DNA from: an uncultured Alphaproteobacteria bacterium
Lineage (GTDB): Bacteria > Pseudomonadota > Alphaproteobacteria > HIMB59
Direction of reading: 5' to 3'
DNA length: 40,032 nucleotides
Assembly (NCBI GenBank): GCA_902538085.1
Contig: CACBDV010000008.1
Span: 1-40,032, forward strand
The translations under genes were made by a program, and so were the position numbers. Within the stretch, counting starts at the first letter, position 1, and each line of letters starts with the position of its first letter. Positions 14,977 through 24,393 of the stretch are shown piece by piece. A model generated the notes under the pieces. It was not told the origin of the DNA and ran no database searches. It worked only from the letters and a program-made list of their open reading frames with translations.

Positions 14977-16462
14977 CCATATACTTACCTAATTTGGTGA
15001 TATTTATATCCTCTACATTTAAGGGATTTGATAAAGACCCCTCATATAAAACCGATATTTGGTGACAAACTTCAAGTAATTCATCTAAATCGTGTGAGAT
15101 AATAATAATAGACACTCCCTTTTGTGATAATTCTACAATTGTTTTCTTAATAAATGCTTCAGAACCTGCATCTATGCCCCATGTAGGTTGAGATAAAATT
15201 AGTAGCTCAGGATTTGACATAATTTCTCTTCCAATAATAAATTTTTGAAGATTCCCTCCAGAGAGTTTACCAGCTTTGACATTATAAGAGGGAGTATCAA
15301 CATTAAAATTTTTTATAACATCACTTGCATAAGAGTTAATCTTCTCAAAATTTATAAAATCTCCTTTCTTAAATTCACTTTTATGATTCATACTTAAAAA
15401 AATATTTTCAGATAAAGACATTTCAGGTATTGCACTGTGACCTAACCTTTCTTCAGTGACATATGAAATAGAGAGAGATTTTCTTTGAAATGTGGATAAA
15501 GCATTAATTTTTAAATCTTTAAAAATAATATCTCCACTAAATTCATAATCGTTTTCATTAAGTAAAATTTCCATTAATTCTTTCTGGCCATTTCCTGCCA
15601 CTCCAGCTATTCCAAAAATTTGTCCCTTTTTTAAATTTAAATCAATTTTATTTAAATTAATGGTAAATGGATCTTTAGAATGAGTTGATAAATTTTTAAT
15701 ATTAAAAATTTCCTGAGAAAAATTGATGTCGCTGACCTGTTTTGCTTTAGACACTTTATAACCTAACATTTTATATCCTAAAGTTTCAGAATCTTCATTT
15801 TGCGTAGAAATTGTGCTTACTACTTTTCCATTTCTCATAATTGTTACATAATCAGACAGATTTATAATTTCTTCTAATTTATGAGATATAAAGATAACTG
15901 TTAATCCGTCATTAACTAAGTTTTTTAAAATTTTAAATAATTTTCTTATTTCATCTGGTGTAAGAACAGAAGTCGGTTCATCCATGATTAGAATTTTTGG
16001 ATTATTTAATAATGATCTAACAATTTCTACGGATTGCCTCTGACCAACAGATAGAGAACTTATAGGAGAATTTAAATTTAAGTTAAAACCGTACTTATCA
16101 CATATTGTCTTAGACTTATCTTTTAATTTGGTTAAAGATATATTTTCATTCATACCCAAAATTAAATTTTCAGCAACAGTAAGTGACTCAAATAAACTAA
16201 AATGTTGAAAAACCATATTTATACCTAAGTTCTTTGCAGTAGATGGTGAATTAATTATAGCTAAATCAGAATTTATTAAAATTTCACCACTGTCAGGTTT
16301 TACATGACCATATAAAATTTTTACTAATGTTGACTTTCCAGCGCCATTTTCACCTAAGATAGCATGAATAGATTGCTTTTTGATATCAAAGGATACATCA
16401 TCATTTGCTATAACTCCGGGATAGGATTTAAAAATATTTTTAAATTCAACTATAGATTGCAT
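14960..16462 (-). CDS. Nucleoside/purine ABC transporter ATPase with two nucleotide-binding domains (NupO-like)
   Basis: 500 residues with two ABC domains, as in sugar and nucleoside importers of the RbsA/NupO class. Domain 1 has Walker A GENGAGKST (37-45), signature LSVGQRQ (137-143) and Walker B MDEPT (160-164). Domain 2 has the degenerate Walker A-like GVAGNGQKEL, signature LSGGNLQKFIIGRE and Walker B-like LSQPTWGID. The asymmetric second site is normal for this family. It is the first gene of the importer operon and lies 59 bases after the AlkA-like gene on the same strand, with AAGGA ahead of the ATG. Confidence 0.9.
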   Translation of the reverse strand: MQSIVEFKNIFKSYPGVIANDDVSFDIKKQSIHAILGENGAGKSTLVKILYGHVKPDSGEILINSDLAIINSPSTAKNLGINMVFQHFSLFESLTVAENLILGMNENISLTKLKDKSKTICDKYGFNLNLNSPISSLSVGQRQSVEIVRSLLNNPKILIMDEPTSVLTPDEIRKLFKILKNLVNDGLTVIFISHKLEEIINLSDYVTIMRNGKVVSTISTQNEDSETLGYKMLGYKVSKAKQVSDINFSQEIFNIKNLSTHSKDPFTINLNKIDLNLKKGQIFGIAGVAGNGQKELMEILLNENDYEFSGDIIFKDLKINALSTFQRKSLSISYVTEERLGHSAIPEMSLSENIFLSMNHKSEFKKGDFINFEKINSYASDVIKNFNVDTPSYNVKAGKLSGGNLQKFIIGREIMSNPELLILSQPTWGIDAGSEAFIKKTIVELSQKGVSIIIISHDLDELLEVCHQISVLYEGSLSNPLNVEDINITKLGKYMGGLFD

Positions 16463-16521
16463 AAATATTAATAGATTCCTTTTTTTAAAGATTAAATTGT
16501 TTTTTTTAATTTAGGATAAAA

Positions 16522-17109
16522 TTATAAATATAAAGGTTCAGAGTCATAAGATGACCAAAGATACCATGTTACAATAGTTGAATAATTTCGCCATTTGTTA
16601 GAGTGAAAAGAAAATTTAGATAAATTTTTATCACTATAATATTTCTTATAGGCATTAATGAAACCAAGGTCTCCTAATGGCATTATATTAGGCAAACCTA
16701 AATAAAATATAGAAAACATTTCAGCAGTCCATTTACCAATGCCAAAAATTTGAGTTAAATTATTATTAACTTTTTCAAAATTACTGTTGCTTAACTTTAT
16801 ATCGGTTACTAAATGATAATTGTTTAGAAGTGAATTTAAACACTTCTTCTTATTTTTACTTAAAGGTAAGTTTTTTATTTTACTTTTATTTATTTTAAAA
16901 TTTTTAAAATTTATAGGACCAATTATATTCTTAGAATTTTTATAAATAGACATAGCAGCAGAAACAGATATCTGCTGTGAACAGATGGATTTAAATAAAA
17001 CATCAAATTTATTTTTATTTGTTCTTAATTGATGATTTGGATTATAGTAATTTTTAAAAACAGGGTCATTCTTTAATAAAAAAGCACAACCTTTTTTCCA
17101 ATAATTCAT
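16522..17109 (-). CDS. AlkA-like DNA-3-methyladenine glycosylase (HhH-GPD)
   Basis: A 195-residue base-excision repair glycosylase. SICSQQISVSAA (41-52) is the family's active-site helix region. The helix-hairpin-helix is IFGIGKWTAEM (121-131), and the catalytic aspartate is D147 in PLGDLG. It would remove alkylated purines such as 3-methyladenine from DNA. It is a short, single-domain form without the N-terminal domain of E. coli AlkA. The ATG overlaps the stop of the upstream dehydrogenase (ATGA), and it is the last member of a chain of overlapping genes. Confidence 0.85.
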   Translation of the reverse strand: MNYWKKGCAFLLKNDPVFKNYYNPNHQLRTNKNKFDVLFKSICSQQISVSAAMSIYKNSKNIIGPINFKNFKINKSKIKNLPLSKNKKKCLNSLLNNYHLVTDIKLSNSNFEKVNNNLTQIFGIGKWTAEMFSIFYLGLPNIMPLGDLGFINAYKKYYSDKNLSKFSFHSNKWRNYSTIVTWYLWSSYDSEPLYL

Positions 17110-17975
17110 TGATCATTAAATGATTTGATTAAACTTGAAGTATCATATTTTTTATAAATTGTATTTTGTAAACTTTTATACTTTTTAAAGACACTTTTTG
17201 TTAGATTTAAATTTAAATTATTTTTTTTTGCTTGTTGTAAAACATATTTTAAATCTTTAGTCATTAGCTCTGTGGAAAAACCAAAATTAAATTTATTTTT
17301 GGTAAGTGTTGGATATCTATTTGTAAATTGCCATGAATTAGCTGCACCGTTTTTTATAGCATTAAAAATTTTTTTTTGATCAAGTTTATTTTTTTTACTA
17401 AAAAGATATGCCTCAGATATTGAGTATAGAATACCACATATTAAAATTTGATTAGTAAATTTAGTTAATTGACCTGAACCTAATTTCCCCATATGAGTTA
17501 TACTTTTAGAGTAAGATGAAAGTATTCTTTTTGATTTATTAAAGTTTGATTTAGTTCCACCAATCATTACAGATAATAAACCCTTTTTAGCGCCTTCTTC
17601 CCCACCTGTAATAGGGGCATCTAAAAATTTTAGTTTTCTTTGATTACACAACCTAGAAAGTATATTTATTTGGTTTAATGATATAGTTGAGTGATCAATA
17701 ATAATTGAATTTTTGTGAAAATTTAAATTTCTTACAAACATATTAAAAAAAGAATTAACTGCATGATCATCTTTTAAGCAGGAAATAATAAAATCAAATT
17801 TAATATCATTTTTAAAGTTATAACTTTCAGCTATAAATTTTTTTTTCCATTTAAGTTCAACAGATTTAGTTCTATTAAATACAAATAATTTAAAATTTTT
17901 ATTTTTGGATAAATGCCCAGCCATATGGAAGCCCATTTTCCCAAGACCAACAAATAGAATCTTATAAGTTGGCAT
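17106..17975 (-). CDS. NAD(P)-dependent beta-hydroxyacid dehydrogenase (3-hydroxyisobutyrate dehydrogenase family)
   Basis: 289 residues with the Rossmann motif GLGKMG (10-15), NRT ending the second strand, the DHSTIS segment (94-99), substrate-binding DAPITGGEEGAKKG (119-132) and the catalytic lysine K172 in GSGQLTKFTNQ. Members oxidise 3-hydroxyisobutyrate, tartronate semialdehyde (GarR/GlxR), gamma-hydroxybutyrate or similar; the substrate cannot be chosen from the sequence. A tartronate semialdehyde reductase would link to the glycerate kinase at the window edge, but there is no direct evidence for it. It overlaps the IMPase gene by 14 bases and the glycosylase gene by four. Confidence 0.83.
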   Translation of the reverse strand: MPTYKILFVGLGKMGFHMAGHLSKNKNFKLFVFNRTKSVELKWKKKFIAESYNFKNDIKFDFIISCLKDDHAVNSFFNMFVRNLNFHKNSIIIDHSTISLNQINILSRLCNQRKLKFLDAPITGGEEGAKKGLLSVMIGGTKSNFNKSKRILSSYSKSITHMGKLGSGQLTKFTNQILICGILYSISEAYLFSKKNKLDQKKIFNAIKNGAANSWQFTNRYPTLTKNKFNFGFSTELMTKDLKYVLQQAKKNNLNLNLTKSVFKKYKSLQNTIYKKYDTSSLIKSFNDQ

Positions 17976-18678
17976 AAAAAATTATTTTTTTTTCTAATTT
18001 TGAATAATCAAATTCCATATTTGGAAGATTTGTTTCAAAATTTAATAGCTTTAAAAAACTCATAGCAGGAAATAAATCCCAAATTTTTGATCCGTAGACA
18101 GTTAAAAAAGATCTTTTACCCTCTATAGCCTCAATTACATCATAGCCAATTGATCTTGATCTTATTTTTTCTGTGTAAGAAGTAATTATATTTTTAAAAT
18201 AAATTTTGGCATGTTCACCTAAAAATCCAATTTGATTGCTATAATTTTGGGGCTTTATTTGCTTATGGTTTTTAAAAATTGAATTGTTATGAGTGTGGTA
18301 AAAAATATCACTAATAGGATCATATATTATAGCAAATTCACATTGAGTAGATTTTATAAATGATATCATTATTGCAACTTTATTAATACCATTGATAAAA
18401 TTTCTTGTTCCATCAATTGGATCTACGGTTAAATATTCATTTTTTTTTATTAATTCAGAATTACTCTCTTCAGATATAATATTAGAAAATCCAATATTCT
18501 TAAAATATTCAATTAGTTCTTTCTCTATAATTACATCATAAGTAGTAACTTTAGAATTATCTTCTTTAGTTGAAACTTCATTTTCACTTAGTTTTCCAAT
18601 ATTTGGAATAATAATGTTAGTAGCAATTTTCTTTAAGTAGTTATGAGTGTCTAAGAAAAAATTATTATCAATAATCAT
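17962..18678 (-). CDS. Inositol monophosphatase-family phosphatase
   Basis: 238 residues of the Mg2+-dependent, Li+-sensitive phosphatase superfamily. Metal ligands are seen in SEES (69-72), DPIDGT (86-91, D86 and D89) and IWDLFPA (D201). Candidates are histidinol phosphatase (HisN), 3'-phosphoadenosine phosphatase (CysQ) and SuhB; the short length and the ending after WDLFPA do not decide between them. It overlaps trkA upstream by 11 bases and the dehydrogenase downstream by 14. It is a soluble cytoplasmic enzyme. Confidence 0.82.
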   Translation of the reverse strand: MIIDNNFFLDTHNYLKKIATNIIIPNIGKLSENEVSTKEDNSKVTTYDVIIEKELIEYFKNIGFSNIISEESNSELIKKNEYLTVDPIDGTRNFINGINKVAIMISFIKSTQCEFAIIYDPISDIFYHTHNNSIFKNHKQIKPQNYSNQIGFLGEHAKIYFKNIITSYTEKIRSRSIGYDVIEAIEGKRSFLTVYGSKIWDLFPAMSFLKLLNFETNLPNMEFDYSKLEKKIIFYANL

Positions 18679-19996
18679 TTATTATTTTTTCTAAAACATG
18701 GGAGTCTTTTCGCGAGACACATAAAATTAATATATCGTTATTCAAAGGGATATGATCATCATTTTTTAACTCTAATGACTCATTAGTTAGGGTGCATATG
18801 TGGTTTATTACGTCAGATTTTTTAATATTTTCATATATTTCATTTTTATATTTAATTTCATAAATTATGTACTCCTCTTTAAAAATAGAATGATAAGATA
18901 AAAGAGAGCCTTTAGAAATTTTTTCAATTATTCTAGATGTTGTTAATTCTCTTGGATTAATAATAACATCTATGCCCAAATCATTTGCAAAAGAAGAGTA
19001 TGACTCATTATTAATTACTGATATAACTGATTTAGATCCTCTTTTTTTAGCAATTATTGACAATATTGTATTGATTTGATCATTATCTGTGACGGTAATT
19101 ACTAAATCAGAGTTGTTTAGTTTAATCTCTTCGTACAAAGTTTGATCGAGAGCATCACCATGGAAGATTACCGTTTTTTTGAGTAAACCAGCTAAAAAAT
19201 TACACCTTTCTTTATCTAGTTCTAAAATTTTTAAATTAATTTCTTGTTCGTCTTGTTCAATTAGAGTTGATAAATTTTGACCAATATTTCCTCCACCAAC
19301 AATAAGAACATCTAAAACATAGTCTTTAAAACCAAAGAACTTTATAAGCTTATTCAAATATTTTTTCTTTATTAATAGGTAAAGTTGATCTGAAATTGAT
19401 ATATTTTTAAAATCAAAATTTATTTTATCTTCTTTACTATGACCTAGATAACAAAGATTATTAGTTTTGAAAAAAACTTTTATTTCTTCAAATGTATGGT
19501 TTTTAAATAAATTAGATGATTGCATTCCAATTAATAAATAATCTTGCGTAATTAAAGACTCACTAAAAAAAGCACCAGGCAAATGAATTTTTTCAAATAT
19601 ATTATTTGAGACCTCCCATTCGGGAGAAATAATATGATCAAGAAAGCTGTTTGACTCAATCAGTAATGATTTATTTTCTGCTAAGATTAAATTTTGATTT
19701 CTAACCCTTGCTATTGACGTATCAACTTTTAAAAATTCTTTTGCGAATTTACTTGTTATAATATTTTTTTCATCACTTCGTGTAACAGCTATAAAACAAT
19801 CAATTTTAGAATCAAAATTTTTATAGAATGAGGGATTTAGAGGGTCATCATAAATTGTTTTAATGTCAAATCTTTCAGCTAGATTTTTTAATTCATTAGC
19901 ATCATCATCTAATAGAAATACACTTTTTCCTTGTTCAGATAGTTTTTTTGCAAGATTTGCTCCAACTATTCCTGAACCAAGTATAAGAATATTCAT
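18668..19996 (-). CDS. trkA: Trk potassium uptake regulatory protein TrkA
   Basis: A 442-residue peripheral membrane protein with two RCK units, the full TrkA arrangement. Unit 1 begins MNILILGSGIVGANLAKKL with the acidic end LLDDD. Unit 2 begins near residue 225 with LIVGGGNIGQNL and LELDKE, and is followed by the GDALD motif. Each unit binds NAD(H) or nucleotides and gates the TrkH/TrkG potassium channel, which is not encoded here. The gene follows ntrX with a one-base overlap. The order ntrY-ntrX-trkA is a classic alphaproteobacterial arrangement. Confidence 0.92.
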   Translation of the reverse strand: MNILILGSGIVGANLAKKLSEQGKSVFLLDDDANELKNLAERFDIKTIYDDPLNPSFYKNFDSKIDCFIAVTRSDEKNIITSKFAKEFLKVDTSIARVRNQNLILAENKSLLIESNSFLDHIISPEWEVSNNIFEKIHLPGAFFSESLITQDYLLIGMQSSNLFKNHTFEEIKVFFKTNNLCYLGHSKEDKINFDFKNISISDQLYLLIKKKYLNKLIKFFGFKDYVLDVLIVGGGNIGQNLSTLIEQDEQEINLKILELDKERCNFLAGLLKKTVIFHGDALDQTLYEEIKLNNSDLVITVTDNDQINTILSIIAKKRGSKSVISVINNESYSSFANDLGIDVIINPRELTTSRIIEKISKGSLLSYHSIFKEEYIIYEIKYKNEIYENIKKSDVINHICTLTNESLELKNDDHIPLNNDILILCVSRKDSHVLEKIINDY

Positions 19997-21243
19997 TAAT
20001 CTATTTTAATTTTGAACGATTTAACTTTGCGATACAAAGAAACTCTGTCTAGTTTAAGCATTTTGGCAGTCATAGTCATATTAAAATTATTTATTTTTAA
20101 CTTTTGAATTAAATAATCTTTTTCAAATTTATCCTTTGCTTCTCTAAAATTTAAATCATAAAGATCAGTACTGTCTACAGAGTTATTCATCAAATCTTCA
20201 ATTAAGTTTTTTGATACAAATAAGCTATTGTCTGTTAATAGACCTGTTACATTTTCAGAAAGATTCATAATTTCAAATATATTTCCAGGCCAAGTATGAT
20301 TTAATAATAATTTCTGCACTTCATTATCAATTTTAACTTTATTGTCAAATTTCTTTTGAACAAAAATATTTAAATAATGTTCAAAAAGGGGAAAAATTTC
20401 ATCTTTTCTTGTAGTCAATGGATTTAATATAATTTTGTGATCTATATTATTAACAAATGGGTCTTTCATATCTATTTTTTTACTATCAAAAATAATAGAT
20501 GCATTAATTTTTTTACTTTTTACTAAATTTAAATAATTTAATAATTCAATTTGGTTAAAATTTTCATAATCATTTAAATAAATAGTAAAATAATTATGTA
20601 ATGAACTTAATTTTAATAGGTCAGACTCATTCATTAAATTTTCATTTAGGTTAATAAAGGTATCAGGATTATTTGATGATAAATTCATGTGGATAGTATT
20701 TGCAAGAAAGTTTTTTCCTATCCCATTAGGTCCTATTATTAAAATAGATGAATTATTTTTTATCTTGGATAGTGTTTTAAAAACATTTTCAATATAATTA
20801 CCATAACCAATGGAATCTATCTTTGAATGAAAAGAGATTTTGTTTCTATAATTATTAATGGTAACACGTTGCTTTAGTTCGAGTAAATTTTTTTGGATTA
20901 TATGAATAAGTTTTTTAGTTTCAAATGGCTTTTCAATAAAGTCGTTCGCACCAGCTTTAACAGACTCAATTGCGTTATCTATATTTGCATGGCCACTAAA
21001 GGAAACAATTACTAGATTTTCATATTTATTTTTTAAATATTCAATTATATCTATCCCTTGTTTTGTGCTATTTTTTAACCATAAATCAACTAATACAACG
21101 TCATAATCAAAGCTTCTTTGTTCAAGATCAACAAATTCCTTATATGAATTAGCATAAGTAACCTCATAACCTTGTTTAGAAAGTATAAGTGAAATTTGTT
21201 TGCAAATTTCTAGTTCATCATCAATTACTAATATTTTAGTCAT
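19996..21243 (-). CDS. ntrX: NtrX-like response regulator with degenerate AAA+ domain
   Basis: 415 residues. The receiver domain (1-120) is intact: D8-D9, phospho-acceptor D53 in LVDLW, S83 and K105 in EKPF. The AAA+ region (about 140-320) is reduced. The Walker A-like GPNGIGKN (171-178) ends in Asn, Walker B reads IYLNDYENF instead of LFLDE, and the GAFTGA loop that contacts sigma-54 is deleted together with about 20 neighbouring residues. The WPGNIFE segment and a C-terminal Fis-type helix-turn-helix (MTAKMLKLDRVSLYRKV) remain. It probably binds DNA and responds to NtrY but cannot remodel sigma-54 polymerase. Its start overlaps ntrY by 8 bases. Confidence 0.87.
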   Translation of the reverse strand: MTKILVIDDELEICKQISLILSKQGYEVTYANSYKEFVDLEQRSFDYDVVLVDLWLKNSTKQGIDIIEYLKNKYENLVIVSFSGHANIDNAIESVKAGANDFIEKPFETKKLIHIIQKNLLELKQRVTINNYRNKISFHSKIDSIGYGNYIENVFKTLSKIKNNSSILIIGPNGIGKNFLANTIHMNLSSNNPDTFINLNENLMNESDLLKLSSLHNYFTIYLNDYENFNQIELLNYLNLVKSKKINASIIFDSKKIDMKDPFVNNIDHKIILNPLTTRKDEIFPLFEHYLNIFVQKKFDNKVKIDNEVQKLLLNHTWPGNIFEIMNLSENVTGLLTDNSLFVSKNLIEDLMNNSVDSTDLYDLNFREAKDKFEKDYLIQKLKINNFNMTMTAKMLKLDRVSLYRKVKSFKIKID

Positions 21244-23260
21244 AAAAAATTATTTCAATTTTAAATCCTGAATAACTGTTCGTTGTTATATTCATCTTAT
21301 ATGAGTTGTCAGTAATTATTTTATTTATTAAAGATAATCCTAATCCAGATGAATTTTTTGTTGAAAAATATGGTTTAATTAGATCATCAATATTACCATC
21401 ATATCCAGGACCATTATCAAAAAAAGATAAAATTAACATTTTGTCTATTTTTTTTAAAGTTATATCAATTGTAGGATTATTGGTTGATATTAAAGCTTCA
21501 ATAGAATTTTTAAAAAGATTGTTAAAAATTATATCCAAATATGAATGATCAAAATTAACAAATAGATTATCATCAATATTATGATTGATTTCAATTTTGT
21601 CATAATTTCTTTTATATTCCTCAATATAAACTAAACAAATTTCAGATAAATTTAGTTTAGTAATGTTTGCTTTAGGTAATCTTGCATAAGTAGAAAATTC
21701 ATTTACAAGGTTTTGTATTAAAAAAATTTGCCTTTTAATAGATTTAATTGAATTAATTAATTCTTCATCTTCAAGTTGGCTTTCAATAAATTCTGTTGAT
21801 AGAAGCATAGGTGTCAGCGGATTCTTTATCTCATGTGAAATTTTTCTTGCAAGGTCTGCGATAGCATTATTTTTTTCAGCAAATATTAGATCAGTGTAGT
21901 CATTAAAAATTATTATTTGATCAAATAAAGAATTATTATCAATAAAAATAGATTTGACAAAAAAATACTTTTGGATGTTATCTAATTTAACTTCTAAATT
22001 TATTTCATATGATTTTTTATAAAAATTTTGACTGTTATTAAAATGGTTTGAAAGTAATTTAGTAAAGTTTTCAAATGAAGTATTTTTTTCATTACCAAAT
22101 ATAGTGGATGCAGAGTTTTCAAAAATCATTGATTTATTATTTAAAACAAAAATACCATATGGTGAATTTTCTATAATATTGTTTATAAAGCTTAGCTGAT
22201 CATTAATAGTTGCATTAACATCCTGTAAATTATTTTTTTGATTAATTATAGTTTTACTCATTTCATGAAATGAGTTTGTTAATACAGAGATATCGTCCTT
22301 ATCGCTTAATTTTTCAAATTCTTTTTGTTTATATTTACCTTTCCTTAGATCTATAATTGAGTTATTCAAATCTCTTATTGGTTTAGCCAATCTAAAACTA
22401 AAATTTGTTCCAATTATGATGAATATAAAAATTAAACTTGTAGAAAGAATTATATAAATAGTAAAAAATGTTATTTGAATATCCCTTTTATTATTATCAA
22501 TAGAATTTATAGCTTCATATGATTGTATAATGTTTTGATAATAATTTAATGTTTCTAAATCAATATTCTTAAGTAGCAATAAATAATTTGAGCTATTTAA
22601 GTTTACTTTAGAGAAAAGTTGATCATCTGAAAAAAATATAGTGATATCGTTTTCACTTTTATTACTGGCATCATTTAAATTTTCATCAGATAAGAATATT
22701 TTTTCATCTGAAATATGTTCTATAAATTGATTACCATTATTATAGTTGTATACAGTAGTAATATTAAATCTTTGTATAATATCCCTATCTATTAATCTTT
22801 CAGCAAGAACATAATTTCTTATGAACTTTGAATCTGTTATGAGATCTCTTTCAGTTTGATTAATATATTTCTGCGCCAATTGATACGAGTTATTGACTGT
22901 AGATTTAAATGCAGGACCTAGCCAAGTACTTACTTCAATATTAAAAAAAATGGCAGATGCTAGCAATATTATTCCACTTGGAATAATTGAAAAAAGACCA
23001 AAAAAAAGAAAAAATTTATTAAAAAGCCTTAAACCTACTATCTCTCGATTTTTATATTTCAAATAATTAATAAGAAATATTGATAAATATAAAAGAAGAA
23101 TTAAAAGAAATACAAAATCAGCTATTAAAACATATTGAATAAGTTCTGCATTACGAACTATCTCATTTGATGAAATAAGTGAATATACAGTTAAAGAAAA
23201 AAGCGTTATAAAAATAGAAATCAATATAAATGCAGAAAATTTATTAAAATAATTTGACAT
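21236..23260 (-). CDS. ntrY: NtrY-like membrane sensor histidine kinase
   Basis: 674 residues. Three hydrophobic N-terminal segments within about the first 110 residues and one around residues 265-285 frame a periplasmic or sensing region. They are followed by a HAMP-type linker (FSFRLAKPIRDL), a PAS segment (ENSPYGIFVL), the HisKA box SHEIKNPLTP with the phosphorylated H476, the N box FNNLFKNSIEAL, G1 FDNGPGYDG and G2 SSGLGLSL. All catalytic motifs are intact, in contrast with its partner NtrX. It is expected to autophosphorylate and pass phosphate to D53 of NtrX, in nitrogen or redox signalling as in other Alphaproteobacteria. Its start overlaps the divergent ispDF start by seven bases. Confidence 0.9.
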   Translation of the reverse strand: MSNYFNKFSAFILISIFITLFSLTVYSLISSNEIVRNAELIQYVLIADFVFLLILLLYLSIFLINYLKYKNREIVGLRLFNKFFLFFGLFSIIPSGIILLASAIFFNIEVSTWLGPAFKSTVNNSYQLAQKYINQTERDLITDSKFIRNYVLAERLIDRDIIQRFNITTVYNYNNGNQFIEHISDEKIFLSDENLNDASNKSENDITIFFSDDQLFSKVNLNSSNYLLLLKNIDLETLNYYQNIIQSYEAINSIDNNKRDIQITFFTIYIILSTSLIFIFIIIGTNFSFRLAKPIRDLNNSIIDLRKGKYKQKEFEKLSDKDDISVLTNSFHEMSKTIINQKNNLQDVNATINDQLSFINNIIENSPYGIFVLNNKSMIFENSASTIFGNEKNTSFENFTKLLSNHFNNSQNFYKKSYEINLEVKLDNIQKYFFVKSIFIDNNSLFDQIIIFNDYTDLIFAEKNNAIADLARKISHEIKNPLTPMLLSTEFIESQLEDEELINSIKSIKRQIFLIQNLVNEFSTYARLPKANITKLNLSEICLVYIEEYKRNYDKIEINHNIDDNLFVNFDHSYLDIIFNNLFKNSIEALISTNNPTIDITLKKIDKMLILSFFDNGPGYDGNIDDLIKPYFSTKNSSGLGLSLINKIITDNSYKMNITTNSYSGFKIEIIFYD

Positions 23261-24393
23261 TAAATAACTCTAAAATTCATTTTATTCTTCTAGCAGGTGG
23301 TAATAGTTTACGATTTTCATCCAATACAAATAAGCTTTTAGCAAAATTTAAAAATAAAAGTTTACTAGAACATAATATTGAATTTATTAAAGAACTTAAA
23401 TTTAAAAAGATAACCCTTATAGTTAATAATTTAAAAAAGACTAATACTAACATTTTTGATGATTTAGAACTGATAAATGGAGGAAAAACAAGATCAGAAA
23501 GTGTAAAGAACGCTTTAAACAAATCTAAATTTAAATCAAAATATGTAATCATACATGATGCAGCTAGACCCTTAAATTCTCAAAAATTAATCAAATATAT
23601 AATAAAGAATTTATTGGAAAAAAATTATGATTGTGTAATTCCTTACACTAAATGTTCTGATACAGCTATTGTAGGTCACCATAATATTGATAGAGAAAAA
23701 CTTAAACTTATTAAAACACCACAAGGATTTATTAAAAATAAAATTTCTCTTTTACATAATAAAAATAAAAGAAAGTTATTAACTGACGACAGTCAACTTT
23801 TTAGAAATGAAAAAAATAAATATAAAATTAAATATTTATTACAAAATGAAATAAATTTTAAAATTACATACAAAGATGAATTAGTTTCATTAAATAAATT
23901 AGTTGAAAAGAATATATTAGTAGGAATTGGATATGATATTCACAAAATTATAAAAACTAATAAAAATAATTTAATAAAACTTGGTGGAGCAAAAATAAAA
24001 TCAAAAGTAAAAGTTATTTCTCACTCAGATGGAGATGTAATACTACATGCTATCACAGATTCTATTCTTGGAGCACTATCTCAAAGAGATATAGGTACCT
24101 ATTTTCCAAATAATAAAAAAAACTTAAATAGAAATTCAGTAGAATTTTTAAATTATGCTTTGAACAAAATGAATTTAAAGAAAAAGATGATTAATAATAT
24201 TGATCTAATGATTGTTTCAGAAGAACCTAAAATTAATCCTCATTTTAATAAGATTTTAGAAAGTATTTCAAAGAACCTTAATATCAATAAAAATAGTATT
24301 TCTATCAAAGCAACTACAAATGAAAAATCTGGATTAATAGGTAATGGCGATTTTATAGCCTGTTGGTCAAATGTTTCTCTGAGAGAAAACTAA
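23254..24393 (+). CDS. ispDF: Bifunctional IspD-IspF of the MEP isoprenoid pathway
   Basis: A 379-residue fusion. The IspD half (to about 215) has [24 protein letters not shown] and HDAARP, and makes 4-diphosphocytidyl-methylerythritol. The IspF half (from about 222) has GIGYDIH (224-230; D228 and H230 bind metal), [11 protein letters not shown] (256-266; H265 binds metal), DIGTYFP and KATTNEKSG, and cyclises to 2C-methyl-erythritol 2,4-cyclodiphosphate. The fusion is typical of Alphaproteobacteria. The first glycine-rich loop of IspD differs from the usual AGGxGxRM. The start is a TTG at 23254; there is no in-frame ATG before the conserved LLAGG. Its 3' end overlaps lipA, convergently, by four bases. 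Confidence 0.92.
   Translation: MTLNNSKIHFILLAGGNSLRFSSNTNKLLAKFKNKSLLEHNIEFIKELKFKKITLIVNNLKKTNTNIFDDLELINGGKTRSESVKNALNKSKFKSKYVIIHDAARPLNSQKLIKYIIKNLLEKNYDCVIPYTKCSDTAIVGHHNIDREKLKLIKTPQGFIKNKISLLHNKNKRKLLTDDSQLFRNEKNKYKIKYLLQNEINFKITYKDELVSLNKLVEKNILVGIGYDIHKIIKTNKNNLIKLGGAKIKSKVKVISHSDGDVILHAITDSILGALSQRDIGTYFPNNKKNLNRNSVEFLNYALNKMNLKKKMINNIDLMIVSEEPKINPHFNKILESISKNLNINKNSISIKATTNEKSGLIGNGDFIACWSNVSLREN

Noticed and set aside
16463-16521. Possible terminator in the 59-base gap between the AlkA-like gene and the ABC ATPase
   Set aside because: The gap holds runs of A and T but no convincing GC-bearing stem; it looks like a simple spacer with an AAGGA ribosome-binding site.
23277-23552. 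91-residue minus-strand frame at the start of ispDF
   Set aside because: It is antisense to the conserved IspD active-site region, which is clearly coding on the plus strand.
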